Source: an uncultured Pseudomonadales bacterium | Lineage (GTDB): Bacteria; Pseudomonadota; Gammaproteobacteria; Pseudomonadales; Azotimanducaceae | Length of the DNA: 64,000 nt | Direction of reading: 5' to 3' | Assembly: GCA_958296405.1 (NCBI GenBank) | Contig: OY282519.1 | Span: 2,898,132-2,962,131 of the forward strand | Shown: positions 36,144 through 45,307 of the stretch, piece by piece | How the letters are laid out: the number at the start of each line of letters is the position of its first letter | How positions within the stretch are numbered: position 1 is the first letter of the stretch | Made by a program: the position numbers and the translations under genes | Notes under the pieces: generated by a model | Told to the model about the DNA's origin: nothing | Database searches by the model: none | Seen by the model: the letters and a program-made list of their open reading frames with translations, nothing else

Positions 36144-36587
36144 GTGCCGTCTGATGCACCGCAAATCGTTCGGGACATCTGCGAGCGTTGGGTGGGACGC
36201 ATCGGCGCCCCCATCTCCGCGCTCCGCGAGGTCGCCGCTACGCTCGGCGCCATCGAGCAAGCACACATGGAGACAGTGGCAGATGTGTTCAACCTCAGCG
36301 TCGCCGAAGTGCGGGGCATCGTGAGCTTCTATTCAGACCTCAGGACCGAAGCGCCCGGCCGCCGGCACATCCGCCTCTGCCAAGCCGAGGCCTGCCAAGC
36401 TGTGGGTGCGCGCGAACTCACCGCCGCGGTGCAGGAGAAGCTGGGCATCGCGTTGGGCGAAACTGCGGCGGACGGCAGCGTCAGCTTGGAAGCGGTTTAC
36501 TGCTTGGGCCTCTGCGCTTCCGGCCCGAGCGCGATGGTGGATGGGCGCCCGTTGGCCCGAGCCACCGTCAGGGCGCTGTTCGCTTGA
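36144..36587 (+). CDS. fdsG: NAD-dependent formate dehydrogenase gamma subunit (NuoE-like), 147 aa
   Basis: Thioredoxin-like [2Fe-2S] subunit; cluster ligands Cys79, Cys84, Cys120 and Cys124 (LCQAEACQ, CLGLC). GTG start at 36144 with GGAGG upstream inside the end of the Ldh_2 gene region. Passes electrons between the alpha and beta subunits of the soluble, cytoplasmic FDH. Overlaps the next gene by 4 bases (TTGA). Confidence 0.92.
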   Translation: MPSDAPQIVRDICERWVGRIGAPISALREVAATLGAIEQAHMETVADVFNLSVAEVRGIVSFYSDLRTEAPGRRHIRLCQAEACQAVGARELTAAVQEKLGIALGETAADGSVSLEAVYCLGLCASGPSAMVDGRPLARATVRALFA

Positions 36588-37999
36588 GCATCGCCTACGT
36601 TCCAAGCGAGACGCTTGCCAACGCCTTGGGCGCGAATGAGGTGGCGGAGGCGTTGGCGGCGCGCGGGCATGAGGTGGTGCGCACCGGCTCGCGCGGCCTT
36701 GCGTGGACCGAGCCAATGATCGAAATGGACGACGTGGCGTACGGCCCCGTCACCAACATTGACGAGCTTGAAGCCGTGCGCTTGGGCCCGGTGGACGCCC
36801 TGCCCGGCTTAGCACAGCAACAGCGCCTCATCTTCGGCCGCTGCGGCGGACGCGACCCGTTCCGCTACGATGCCGCCGCCCTGCGTGAGTGGCTCAAGCG
36901 CCCCGCCGCCGACATCCTCGCAGACGTCGAAGCCAGCGGGTTGCGCGGGCGCGGCGGCGCCGGCTTCCCCGCCCACATCAAGTGGCGCACCGTGCGCGAC
37001 ACGCCGGCGGACAAAAAATACATCGTGGTGAACGCAGATGAAGGCGACTCCGGCACCTTCGCGGACCGCCTCATCATGGAGGGAGACCCGTTTCGCCTCA
37101 TCGAAGGCATGCTCATCGCCGGCCGCGCCACTGGAGCGGACGCCGGCGTCGTCTACCTGCGCTCCGAATATCCCCTCGCCGCGCAGACTTTCGAGAAGGC
37201 GGTGGCCGTCGCCGAGCGCATGGGGCTGCTGCAAGGCTTCGCCATCGAACTCTTCATCGGCGCCGGCGCCTACATCTGCGGCGAGGAAACGTCCCTCTTG
37301 GAGAGCTTGGAGGGCAAGCGCGGCGAGGTGCGCGCGAAGCCGCCGGTGCCGGCGGTGGCAGGCCTCTTTGGCCGTCCCACACTCGTCCACAATGTCATCA
37401 CGCTGTGCGCCGTGCCGGCCATTCTCGGCATGGGCGGGGACGCTTACGCGGCGCTTGGCGTTGGCGCTTCCACCGGCACCATGACGTTCCAGCTTGCCGG
37501 CAACGTGCGCCGGGGCGGCCTCTTCGAGCTGCCCTTCGGGCTAACGGCGCGCGAGCTCATTGACGATTGGGGCGGCGGCACGTTGAGCGGGCGCCCCGTC
37601 GGCGCCGCGCAAGTGGGCGGGCCGCTAGGCGCCTATCTGAAGGGCGCCGAGCTGGATGCGCCGCTCACTTACGAAGCGCTGGCGCGCTTGGGCGCCGGCG
37701 TCGGGCACGGTGGCGTCGTGGTGTTCGACGATCAAGTGGATTTCATCGAGCAAGCGCGCTATGCGTTCGCCTTCTGCGCCCATGAGTCCTGCGGCAAATG
37801 CACCCCGTGCCGCATCGGCGCGGTGCGCGGCAAAGAGCTCGTGGAGACGCTGCGGGCGAGCGAGCAGCCGGCGGGGGAATTGGCTATCATCAGCGACCTT
37901 TGCGACGTCATGGAGCAAGCGAGCCTCTGCCAAATGGGTGGCATGACGCCCATTCCCGTGCGCAGCGCCTTGTCCCTGCCGCAGGGCACCCAACAGTGA
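36584..37999 (+). CDS. fdsB: NAD-dependent formate dehydrogenase beta subunit (NuoF-like), 471 aa
   Basis: Carries the FMN and NAD sites (GRGGAGFP 122-129, NADEGDSGTFADR, GAGAYICGEET) and a [4Fe-4S] cluster (ESCGKCTPCRIG, C-terminal). The first ~85 residues form a partial thioredoxin-like region. I assign a TTG start at 36584, overlapping the fdsG stop, because the frame's other candidates lie far inside fdsG; no strong ribosome site is seen, consistent with coupling. Reduces NAD+ with electrons from formate. Confidence 0.92.
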   Translation: MSIAYVPSETLANALGANEVAEALAARGHEVVRTGSRGLAWTEPMIEMDDVAYGPVTNIDELEAVRLGPVDALPGLAQQQRLIFGRCGGRDPFRYDAAALREWLKRPAADILADVEASGLRGRGGAGFPAHIKWRTVRDTPADKKYIVVNADEGDSGTFADRLIMEGDPFRLIEGMLIAGRATGADAGVVYLRSEYPLAAQTFEKAVAVAERMGLLQGFAIELFIGAGAYICGEETSLLESLEGKRGEVRAKPPVPAVAGLFGRPTLVHNVITLCAVPAILGMGGDAYAALGVGASTGTMTFQLAGNVRRGGLFELPFGLTARELIDDWGGGTLSGRPVGAAQVGGPLGAYLKGAELDAPLTYEALARLGAGVGHGGVVVFDDQVDFIEQARYAFAFCAHESCGKCTPCRIGAVRGKELVETLRASEQPAGELAIISDLCDVMEQASLCQMGGMTPIPVRSALSLPQGTQQ

Positions 38000-38023
38000 G
38001 CGGCCAACGGTGAGCATGACGCC

Positions 38024-40849
38024 ATGAGGGCCCACGACATCGATTTCGGCACGCCTGCTCCCCCGGCGGCAACCCCTGTGCAACTGACGGTCGATGGCAT
38101 CGCAGTGTCTGTTCCCGCCGGCACATCCGTCATGCGCGCCGCCGTTTCCGCCGGCGTCCCCATCCCCAAGCTCTGCGCCACGGACAGCCTGCAGGCGTTC
38201 GGCTCTTGCCGCATGTGCTTGGTGGAAATCGAAGGCCGGCGCGGCTTCCCCGCCGCCTGCACGGAGCCAGTGGCCGCCGGCATGGCCGTGCGCACGCAGA
38301 GCGAGGCCATCGCCAAGCTGCGTCGGGGCGTGATGGAACTGTACATCTCAGACCATCCGCTGGACTGCCTCACCTGCTCCGCCAATGGAGACTGCGAACT
38401 GCAGGACATGGCCGGCGCCGTTGGCCTGCGCGAAGTGCGCTACCGCGACGGCGAACACCACCTGGACGCGCCGACGGACGCCTCCAACCCCTACTTCGCC
38501 TTCGATGCCTCGAAGTGCATCGTCTGCTCGCGCTGCGTGCGCGCCTGCGAGGAGATCCAAGGCACGTTCGCCCTCACCATCGATGGGCGCGGATTTGCCA
38601 GCGCCGTCGCCACCAGCGCCGAGGACTTCTTCTCCTCCGAGTGCGTGTCCTGCGGCGCCTGCGTGCAAGCCTGCCCCACGGCCACGCTGATGGACAAATC
38701 CGTCATTGAGCACGGCGTGCCAGACCGCGTGGTGAAGACCACCTGCGCCTACTGCGGGGTGGGCTGCTCGTTCAAGGCGGAGGTGAAGGGCGGTCAAGTG
38801 GTGCGAATGACGCCAGACAAAGACGGGCTGGCGAACCACGGCCACTCGTGCGTGAAGGGGCGCTATGCCTGGGGCTACGCGCAACATGGAGACCGCATCA
38901 CCACCCCCATGATCCGCGAGGACACCAGCGACCCTTGGCGCACGGTGTCTTGGGACGAGGCCATCAGCTTCGGCGCGGCGCGCATCAAGGCGATTCAAGC
39001 GCGGCACGGCGGCAAGTCTGTCGGCGGCATCACTTCCTCGCGGTGTACCAATGAGGAGGTTTGGGTGGTGCAGAAGCTGGTGCGCGCCGCGTTTGGCAAC
39101 AACAACGTGGACACTTGCGCCCGCGTGTGCCATTCGCCCACCGGCTACGGCCTGCAGCGCGCCTTCGGCACCTCCGCCGGCACCCAGGACTTCGACTCGG
39201 TGGCAGCCGCGGACGTCATCATGGTGATCGGCGCCAACCCGACGGAAGGCCACCCGGTGTTCGCTTCGCAGATGAAGCGGCGGCTGCGCGAGGGCGCCGG
39301 CCTCATCGTGGCAGACCCGCGCCGCATCGCGTTGACGCGCTCCCCCCATGTGGAAGCGAATTGCCACTTGGCCGTGCTGCCCGGCGCCAACGTGCCGCTG
39401 ATGAACGCCTTTGCCCATGTGGTGGTGACCGAGGGGCTCATCGACGAACGCTTCGTCGCAGAACGCTGCGACATGGAATCTTTCCGCGAGTGGCGGGAGT
39501 TCGCGGCCCAGAGCGAGCACTCGCCGGAAGCGGCGGCGGCACCGACCGGCGTTGCGGCGGAGGACATCCGTGCCGCGGCGTGCCTGTACGCCACCGCCGG
39601 CAACGCCGCCATCTACTATGGGCTGGGCGTCACCGAGCACAGCCAAGGCTCCACAATGGTGATGGCGATGGCCAATTTGGCCATGGCCACCGGCAACTTG
39701 GGCCGCCCCGGCGTCGGCGTCAATCCGCTGCGCGGGCAGAACAATGTGCAGGGCTCGTGCGACATGGGTTCATTCCCGCATGAACTGCCCGGCTATCGCC
39801 CCATCGAGGAGGACGCCGTGCGGGCGACGTTCGACGCCGCTTGGGGCGTGCCGCTCGACAGCGCGCGTGGCCTGCGCATCCCCAACATGCTGGACGCCGC
39901 CTGCGCCGGCGCGTTCAAGGGGCTGTACATCCAAGGCGAGGACATCGCTCAGTCAGATCCAAACACGCAGCATGTGGAGGCGGCTCTAGACGCGATGGAG
40001 TGCGTCATCGTGCAGGATTTGTTCCTGAACGAAACAGCGAAGTTCGCGCATGTGTTCCTGCCCGGCACATCCTTCTTGGAAAAGGACGGCACCTTCATCA
40101 ACGCTGAGCGCCGCATTAACCGCGTGCGGCCGGTGATGCCGCCGAAGACGGGCATGGCGGAATGGGAGGTGACGCAGGCCCTCGCGCAAGCGTTGGGCTA
40201 CCCCATGCGCTACGCATCCACCAGCGAGATATTGGATGAGGTGGCGTCGTTGACGCCCACCTTCGCCGGCGTCTCGTTCGACCTGCTGGACCGCGTTGGC
40301 AGCGTGCAATGGCCGTGCAACGACGACGCACCGGAAGGCACGCCGATCATGCATCGGGACGCCTTCGTGCGCGGCAAGGGGTTGTTCGCGCTCACCGCCT
40401 ATCAGCCCACGCCGGAACGGGCGAACCGCAAGTTCCCGCTGCTGCTCACCACCGGGCGCATCCTCACGCAGTACAACGTGGGCGCGCAAACGCGGCGCAC
40501 CGAGAACACCGCATGGCTCGATGAAGACCGCTTGGAAATCCACCCTGTCGATGCGCAACTGCGCGGCATCCAAACGGACGATTGGGTGTCTGTGACGAGC
40601 CGCATGGGAGAGATTGCGCTGCGGGCGGAAGTGACGGAGCGGGTGGCGCCCGGCGTTGTGTACACCACATTCCATCATCCGGCCACGGGCACCAACGTCA
40701 TCACCACAGATTTGTCGGATTGGGCGACGGACTGCCCGGAATACAAGGTCACCGCGGTGGAAGTGCGCCCGGCAAACCATCGCTCGCCTTGGCAGGAGGC
40801 GTTCCGCGCCCGCGACGCGGAACAGATAGACCTCTTGCCGGCGGGATAA
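38024..40849 (+). CDS. fdsA: NAD-dependent formate dehydrogenase alpha subunit, molybdopterin catalytic, 941 aa
   Basis: N-terminal NuoG-like region with [2Fe-2S] (Cys51, 62, 65, 79), the His/Cys cluster (His111, Cys115, 118, 124), two ferredoxin clusters (165-175, 207-217) and the FdhF-type [4Fe-4S] (Cys241, 244, 248, 276). The Mo ligand is Cys369 in CARVCHSP followed by His370, so this is the cysteine, not selenocysteine, form. The C-terminal molybdopterin-dinucleotide-binding domain (RILTQYNVGAQTRRT) is present. Oxidises formate to CO2 (or the reverse), supplying NADH. No neighbouring fdsD small subunit was found. Confidence 0.95.
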   Translation: MRAHDIDFGTPAPPAATPVQLTVDGIAVSVPAGTSVMRAAVSAGVPIPKLCATDSLQAFGSCRMCLVEIEGRRGFPAACTEPVAAGMAVRTQSEAIAKLRRGVMELYISDHPLDCLTCSANGDCELQDMAGAVGLREVRYRDGEHHLDAPTDASNPYFAFDASKCIVCSRCVRACEEIQGTFALTIDGRGFASAVATSAEDFFSSECVSCGACVQACPTATLMDKSVIEHGVPDRVVKTTCAYCGVGCSFKAEVKGGQVVRMTPDKDGLANHGHSCVKGRYAWGYAQHGDRITTPMIREDTSDPWRTVSWDEAISFGAARIKAIQARHGGKSVGGITSSRCTNEEVWVVQKLVRAAFGNNNVDTCARVCHSPTGYGLQRAFGTSAGTQDFDSVAAADVIMVIGANPTEGHPVFASQMKRRLREGAGLIVADPRRIALTRSPHVEANCHLAVLPGANVPLMNAFAHVVVTEGLIDERFVAERCDMESFREWREFAAQSEHSPEAAAAPTGVAAEDIRAAACLYATAGNAAIYYGLGVTEHSQGSTMVMAMANLAMATGNLGRPGVGVNPLRGQNNVQGSCDMGSFPHELPGYRPIEEDAVRATFDAAWGVPLDSARGLRIPNMLDAACAGAFKGLYIQGEDIAQSDPNTQHVEAALDAMECVIVQDLFLNETAKFAHVFLPGTSFLEKDGTFINAERRINRVRPVMPPKTGMAEWEVTQALAQALGYPMRYASTSEILDEVASLTPTFAGVSFDLLDRVGSVQWPCNDDAPEGTPIMHRDAFVRGKGLFALTAYQPTPERANRKFPLLLTTGRILTQYNVGAQTRRTENTAWLDEDRLEIHPVDAQLRGIQTDDWVSVTSRMGEIALRAEVTERVAPGVVYTTFHHPATGTNVITTDLSDWATDCPEYKVTAVEVRPANHRSPWQEAFRARDAEQIDLLPAG

Positions 40850-40904
40850 CTTTACGGACACCATTGCCGCCAAACCCGCCCCAGCGGCAAGCTGGCGCGT
40901 CGGC

Positions 40905-41714
40905 ATGAGGCGCGTTGGCGTTGGCGCCGGCGCCAGCGACGAAGATCTGGTGACGGTGGAAGAGCCGCTGGAGGTGCGTCTTTCGTACCGGGATGGTGGC
41001 GAGCGCGTCGAGCGCAGCATCGTCGTGACCATGCGCACGCCGGGCGCGGACGAAGAGTTGGCCATCGGCTTTCTGGCTGGTGAAGGCATCGTGAACAGCG
41101 CGGCGGATGTGCGCTTGGTTGAGCCATGCGGCCCGCCCAGCCCGGACAAGGGCCTGCGCAATGTGTTGCGCGTGGAGCTCGGTGACGACGTGCGGGTGGA
41201 TGTCGGCGGGCTGCTGCGCCACTTCTACGCCACGTCCAGCTGCGGCGTGTGCGGCAAAGCGTCCCTAGACGCCGTGCGGGTGCAGCTTGAGCCGCGCCCG
41301 ACGCCGGCCTTCGCCATCACGGCGGCGGCGCTCAAAGGCTTGCCGGCGCAGCTCCGAGCCCGCCAAGCAGAGTTCGCGCGCACCGGCGGGCTGCACTCAA
41401 GCGCCGCGTTCGACGCCAACGGCGCGATTCTGCGCGTGCGCGAGGACGTGGGCCGCCACAATGCGCTGGACAAGCTGGCTGGCTCCTACTTGGCGGAGAA
41501 CGGCCTGCGCGGGCGTGGCCTGCTGCTGAGCGGACGGGCGAGCTTCGAGCTCTTGCAGAAGGCTGCGGTAGCCGGCGTCGCCTTCGTCGCGGCCATCGGG
41601 CCGCCGTCGAGCTTGGCGGTGGAACTAGCGGCGGATCAGGACATTGCGCTGGTCGGCTTCCTCAAGGCGGACCGCTTCAACGTGTATGTGGGGGCGCAGC
41701 GCGTGTTGCCATGA
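40905..41714 (+). CDS. fdhD: FdhD, sulfurtransferase required for formate dehydrogenase, 269 aa
   Basis: Transfers sulfur to the Mo cofactor of formate dehydrogenase before it is inserted. The signature Cys113-x-x-Cys116 in TSSCGVCGKAS is present, along with TMRTPGADEELAIGFL, FDANGAILRVREDVGRHNAL and LLLSGRASFEL. Downstream of fdsA by 55 bases, in the usual place (fdsC position). Confidence 0.95.
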   Translation: MRRVGVGAGASDEDLVTVEEPLEVRLSYRDGGERVERSIVVTMRTPGADEELAIGFLAGEGIVNSAADVRLVEPCGPPSPDKGLRNVLRVELGDDVRVDVGGLLRHFYATSSCGVCGKASLDAVRVQLEPRPTPAFAITAAALKGLPAQLRARQAEFARTGGLHSSAAFDANGAILRVREDVGRHNALDKLAGSYLAENGLRGRGLLLSGRASFELLQKAAVAGVAFVAAIGPPSSLAVELAADQDIALVGFLKADRFNVYVGAQRVLP

Positions 41715-41784
41715 CGGTTGCTGCCGCGGGTGCGACCCTTCGCATGCCTCATCGTGGCGAGCCAGGTGGCTGACGGAGTTGGCC

Positions 41785-42369
41785 TTGGAGCGGGCGGACA
41801 TCACCGGCATCGTCTTTTGCGGGGGCGAAGGGAGGCGCTTCGGCGGCGCGCTCAAGCCACTTGCGGATCTGCGCGGGCAGCCGTTGCTCGCCCATGTGCT
41901 GGCGCGGCTTGCTCCGCAGGTGTCGCGGGTGATCTTGAGCACGGGCCGCAACGGGGACGAGCTCAAGGCTTTCGGCTTGGAGACCATCGCGGACGCGACG
42001 CCGAATGCGGGGCCCCTTGGCGGGCTGGCTGCAACGTTGCCGGCCGTGCGCTCGGAGTGGGTGTTCACCTGCCCTGCCGACACCCCTTGCCTGCCTAAGA
42101 ACTTGGTGCAACTGCTAGAGGGCGATGCCGAACGCGCCGGCATCGCCGTGCCCCACGACGGCAGCCGTCGTCAGAACCTATTTCTGCTGATGCGCCGCGA
42201 GCGGGCGCTTGCGCTGGCCGCTTTCTTCGCCGCAGGTGGCCGCGCCATTCATCGTTGGCTGGACGCCGAAGGCATTGGCGCCACCGATCTCCCGCAGTGG
42301 GCGGGCGCGTTCCGCAACGTTAACTCGCCGGCGGAACTTGCGGCGTTGCGGGCTGAAGGAAGCGGGTGA
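41785..42369 (+). CDS. mobA: MobA, molybdenum cofactor guanylyltransferase, 194 aa
   Basis: Attaches GMP to Mo-molybdopterin to make the dinucleotide form used by FDH. Nucleotide-binding loop FCGGEGRRFGG near the start, then LKPLADLRGQPLLAHV, PNAGPLGGLAA, CPADTPCLP and a final NVNSPAEL. I take TTG 41785 as start, with GGAG 6 bases upstream; length then equals E. coli MobA. Last gene of the fds cluster. Confidence 0.87.
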   Translation: MERADITGIVFCGGEGRRFGGALKPLADLRGQPLLAHVLARLAPQVSRVILSTGRNGDELKAFGLETIADATPNAGPLGGLAATLPAVRSEWVFTCPADTPCLPKNLVQLLEGDAERAGIAVPHDGSRRQNLFLLMRRERALALAAFFAAGGRAIHRWLDAEGIGATDLPQWAGAFRNVNSPAELAALRAEGSG

Positions 42370-42464
42370 AAGCTGTGGCGGGCCGCCTCGTTCTAGCGCT
42401 CGCGCCGTCTCAGGTGGCGCCAGCGGCGCCTACTACGAGAGAGGTCGTGCTGGCGGCGGGCGGC

Positions 42465-43280
42465 TCAAACGACAGCTTGGCGCTCTTCGGGCGCTGCCTC
42501 GGCGCTGGGTTGGACTGTGCTGGCGGAGCGATCTGGCGCACTCGCCAGCGGGCTGTGGCGCCCGTTGTCCGCCGCGTCAGCCTTCACTTCCCAATAGACG
42601 CTCGGCGGCCCGATGGCCAGCAACCGCCGCAGTTCGTTGATCGGCAGCGCCAAGTTCCGCTCCCAATCCTCGGCTGGCAGCCAACTGGCGTGGCGCCCGG
42701 CTTGAAAGCCCTGCCATAGGGCAGCGAACACGCGCCAGCCCATCGCTCTGGAGAGCTTCCAAGCGCCGCCGAGCACCAACAGGCCGACGCCGCGATTGCG
42801 CATCTGCGCGTAGGTGAAGGCCAACAGGCACGCCTCGCCGAATGGATCCCGACCGTATTGGGTGAGGGTGTGCCAGAGATCGTGCTGATCTCGCACGCGC
42901 TCGCGGAACCAACGCAAGTCTGCGTCCGCAAAGGCATAGCCGGCGTCCGCTTCGCTGGCCGCCGCCACCAACTCTTCCGCGGACAAGTGCTCGCCATACA
43001 CAAAGCCGAAGTAGGCGCGCCCCAAGCTGCCTGCCGGCAACGCCGCCAGCGCTTCTTTGTCTTGCAGGCGGCTCAGCAAGCGAGGCCGCCGCACCAGCGC
43101 CCGCTTGCCGAAGGCCGTGTTGCGGAACCGCCACAAGCCGCGGCGCAGCGATGGCCCGGCCATGGCGCGGATCAGCTCGAAAACCCGCGGCGTGTCTTCC
43201 GGATTCGCCAGCACGCCGCGGAACGCCGCCCATGCCACAGCCGGCTGCATGCGCGCTTCGTCAAGGGGAGTGGTCTGCAT
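42465..43280 (-). CDS. Coq4-like ubiquinone biosynthesis protein, 271 aa
   Basis: Has the Coq4 metal motif H-D-x-x-H-x(11)-E: His133, Asp134, His137 and Glu149 in RDQHDLWHTLTQYGRDPFGE. In eukaryotes Coq4 acts at the C1 decarboxylation/hydroxylation steps of ubiquinone synthesis; bacterial forms are less well studied. The C-terminal ~40 residues are low-complexity. Starts 3 bases after the carbonic anhydrase stop, so the two form one unit. Convergent with mobA. Confidence 0.86.
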   Translation of the reverse strand: MQTTPLDEARMQPAVAWAAFRGVLANPEDTPRVFELIRAMAGPSLRRGLWRFRNTAFGKRALVRRPRLLSRLQDKEALAALPAGSLGRAYFGFVYGEHLSAEELVAAASEADAGYAFADADLRWFRERVRDQHDLWHTLTQYGRDPFGEACLLAFTYAQMRNRGVGLLVLGGAWKLSRAMGWRVFAALWQGFQAGRHASWLPAEDWERNLALPINELRRLLAIGPPSVYWEVKADAADNGRHSPLASAPDRSASTVQPSAEAAPEERQAVV

Positions 43281-43282
43281 GC

Positions 43283-43783
43283 CTAGCGCACCTCGTTCAA
43301 TCGGCCCGTCTGAACATCGTAGAGGAAGCCGCGCACTTTGTCCCGCACCGGGATGAAGGGGCAGGCCTGCACCCGGCGGATGGACTGGCGCACGTCGTCC
43401 TCGGCATCCGCGAAGGCTTCCAGCGCAAACGGCGGCTTGAGGCCAGTTTCCGCTTCAATGGCGGCCTTCAGGTCGTCATCCTTGAAGGTGGCCATGCCGC
43501 AGTCTGTGTGGTGGATGAGGAGGATCTCCTCGGTGCCAAGCAACCGCTGCGAGATCAAGAGGGAACGCAGCGCGTCGTCCGTGATGACGCCGCCGGCGTT
43601 GCGGATCACATGGACATCCCCCTCGGCGACGCCGAGCACCCGCCCGGTTTCGATGCGGGCATCCATGCAGGTGACCACCGCGGCGCGAGCGCTTGGCGCC
43701 GCCGGCACGTCTGCCTTGTCGAAGCCTTCCGCGTAGCGGGCGTTGTTGGCAAGGCAGACGTCTGCGAATGTTGGCTCTGGCAT
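43283..43783 (-). CDS. Beta-class carbonic anhydrase, 166 aa
   Basis: Zinc ligands Cys39 (VTCMDAR), His92 and Cys95 (HHTDCG), with the Asp41-Arg43 dyad. Interconverts CO2 and bicarbonate; with the formate dehydrogenase nearby it could hydrate the CO2 product, but that is inference. Short clade lacking N-terminal extension. Confidence 0.93.
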   Translation of the reverse strand: MPEPTFADVCLANNARYAEGFDKADVPAAPSARAAVVTCMDARIETGRVLGVAEGDVHVIRNAGGVITDDALRSLLISQRLLGTEEILLIHHTDCGMATFKDDDLKAAIEAETGLKPPFALEAFADAEDDVRQSIRRVQACPFIPVRDKVRGFLYDVQTGRLNEVR

Positions 43784-43851
43784 GGCTTTCCCGCGTGTGT
43801 TGGCCCGCTGTCCTAAGCCCTAGCTGCGGCCGGCGTCGACCGCCAGCGGGA

Positions 43852-44484
43852 CTACTGGGCGGCTTCCATCTCCTTCAGCAGCGCGTCGTCCAACGCATTG
43901 GCGCGCTGGTGCGCATCGCGGGCGCTCACGCGCTGCCAGTAATCCACGAACGCCGGGCGCTTCTCGATCGTGCCCATCATGTCCATGCCCCAGCCGACGT
44001 GGGCGCCCACATAGACATCCGCGGCGGAAAACGCCTCGCCGGCAATGTGGCCGCCGCCAGCGAGCGCTTGCTCCAAGGCGTCCTGCGCTATGGCGAGATT
44101 GCCATAGCCAGCCATCGCTTCTTGCTCGGCGGACAACTCAAACCCCAGCGATTTGTTGACCGTGGCGGCTTCCAGCGGGCCGGCGGCAAAGAACAGCCAA
44201 CGATAGTAGGCCGCGCGGTCGTCCGCCGGCGGCGCGAGGCCGGCTTCCGGGAAGGCATCGGCCAAGTAAGCGCAAATCGCAGCGGCCTCGGTGACCACCG
44301 CATCGCCGTGGCGCAGCGCCGGCACTTTGCCCATGGGATTGATGGAACGATACTGGGCGGACTTCATGGCGTCGCCGTAGGTGAGGGGCTGCACCTGATA
44401 GTCCGCGCCGGTCTCCTCCAGCATCCAGCGCGCGATGCGGCTCCGCGACATGGGATGGGTGTAGAGGACGAGCTCCTTGGCCAT
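43852..44484 (-). CDS. Glutathione S-transferase family protein, 210 aa
   Basis: Thioredoxin-like N-domain (LVLYTHPMSRSRIARWMLEE, cis-Pro in GKVPAL, GDAVVTEAAAIC with the glutathione-binding E-A/S pair) and helical C-domain (FSAADVYVGAHVGWGMD). Probably cytoplasmic, conjugating or isomerising with glutathione. ATG 44484 has GGGAGC upstream. Separate unit from the carbonic anhydrase gene (68-base gap). Confidence 0.92.
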   Translation of the reverse strand: MAKELVLYTHPMSRSRIARWMLEETGADYQVQPLTYGDAMKSAQYRSINPMGKVPALRHGDAVVTEAAAICAYLADAFPEAGLAPPADDRAAYYRWLFFAAGPLEAATVNKSLGFELSAEQEAMAGYGNLAIAQDALEQALAGGGHIAGEAFSAADVYVGAHVGWGMDMMGTIEKRPAFVDYWQRVSARDAHQRANALDDALLKEMEAAQ

Positions 44485-44715
44485 GCAAGCTCCCTTGGAC
44501 GACGGGATGAGCCACTATAGCTTTTTCGGGACGGTGCGGGTGGCTGTGGGGTGGATCGCCGGCGCGATGCCGGAACGGGTCGTCAAGGTGCTGATGCACG
44601 AGGCGCCAAGCCCCGGCCGGAGACGCTGCGGCCACGCGGGCTAGAGCGATGGCGCCGCTCTCAACTAGGGGACCGTTGGGCAACCAAGTATGCGACTCCC
44701 TTTCGTTTGCTAGCC

Positions 44716-44736
44716 GACTAGGTATAAGACCTAGTC
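44716..44736. terminator. Hairpin over the stop codon of the 187-aa unknown gene
   Basis: GACTAGGT (44716-44723), loop ATAAG, ACCTAGTC (44729-44736), a perfect 8-bp stem. The minus-strand gene stop TAG lies in the right arm. No T-run follows on the minus strand. The 44485-44715 stretch between it and the GST gene holds no recognisable gene. Confidence 0.4.
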
Positions 44737-45294
44737 ATCCGGCTCAATGTCGACGAAGCGGTGCGTCTCGCCATCAGAAGCAACGTGAATCAGGACGCGC
44801 TTGTTGACGAAGGGGCCGATGACATCGTCAACCTGCTCGCCCACACCCACTACCTTGATGTGACTGTCCCCAACCGCGACCTCCAGCCAATCCCTGTCGA
44901 GATGCACCGCACGAAGCACGCCGGCGTGCGTTTGGCGGCGGAGAGATACTTCAGGCTTCCTCGTTTGGCGCTCCTGCTCAGCCCAGACAACCTGCACGAT
45001 GTGGCGTAGTTGATGCCGTGCGAATGCCGGCAGCCCGTCGAACGCCATGCCTTCCATCGCGATGCGTTCGGCACAGTCCAACTGGCCAGCCTTGAAATAC
45101 AGCGACGCGGCGCTCACTGCGGTGATGCCGTAGGTTCGCACCTTGGAGTGGTGGAGTTCCTTGAGCGCTAATTCTTCGGCACGGGCCGAGAAGACATAGA
45201 GATCTCGGGCCTTTTCAGGATTGCCGAGACGCAGACACGCCTCCGCCTTCGATGCGTGGTCTGCGCTCTCCCTGTGGTGCTGAATCCAAGTCAT
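44731..45294 (-). CDS. Unknown helical-repeat (TPR-like) protein, 187 aa, second gene of a two-gene unit
   Basis: ATG 45294. The first ~115 residues look like TPR-type helices: AEACLRLGNPEKARDLYVFSA then a helix pair AVSAASLYFKAGQLDCAERI and LRHIVQVVWAEQERQ. The C-terminal ~70 residues are beta-rich (LRAVHLDRDWLEV, VNKRVLIHVASDG). Lower GC and richer codon variety than neighbours. It starts 13 bases after the end of the upstream gene. No function recognised. Confidence 0.65.
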   Translation of the reverse strand: MTWIQHHRESADHASKAEACLRLGNPEKARDLYVFSARAEELALKELHHSKVRTYGITAVSAASLYFKAGQLDCAERIAMEGMAFDGLPAFARHQLRHIVQVVWAEQERQTRKPEVSLRRQTHAGVLRAVHLDRDWLEVAVGDSHIKVVGVGEQVDDVIGPFVNKRVLIHVASDGETHRFVDIEPDD

Positions 45295-45307
45295 GGTGCT
45301 GCCGGGC

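Noticed and set aside
38024-40849. Selenocysteine in the formate dehydrogenase alpha subunit
   Set aside because: The Mo ligand position reads Cys (CARVCHSP) with no in-frame TGA.
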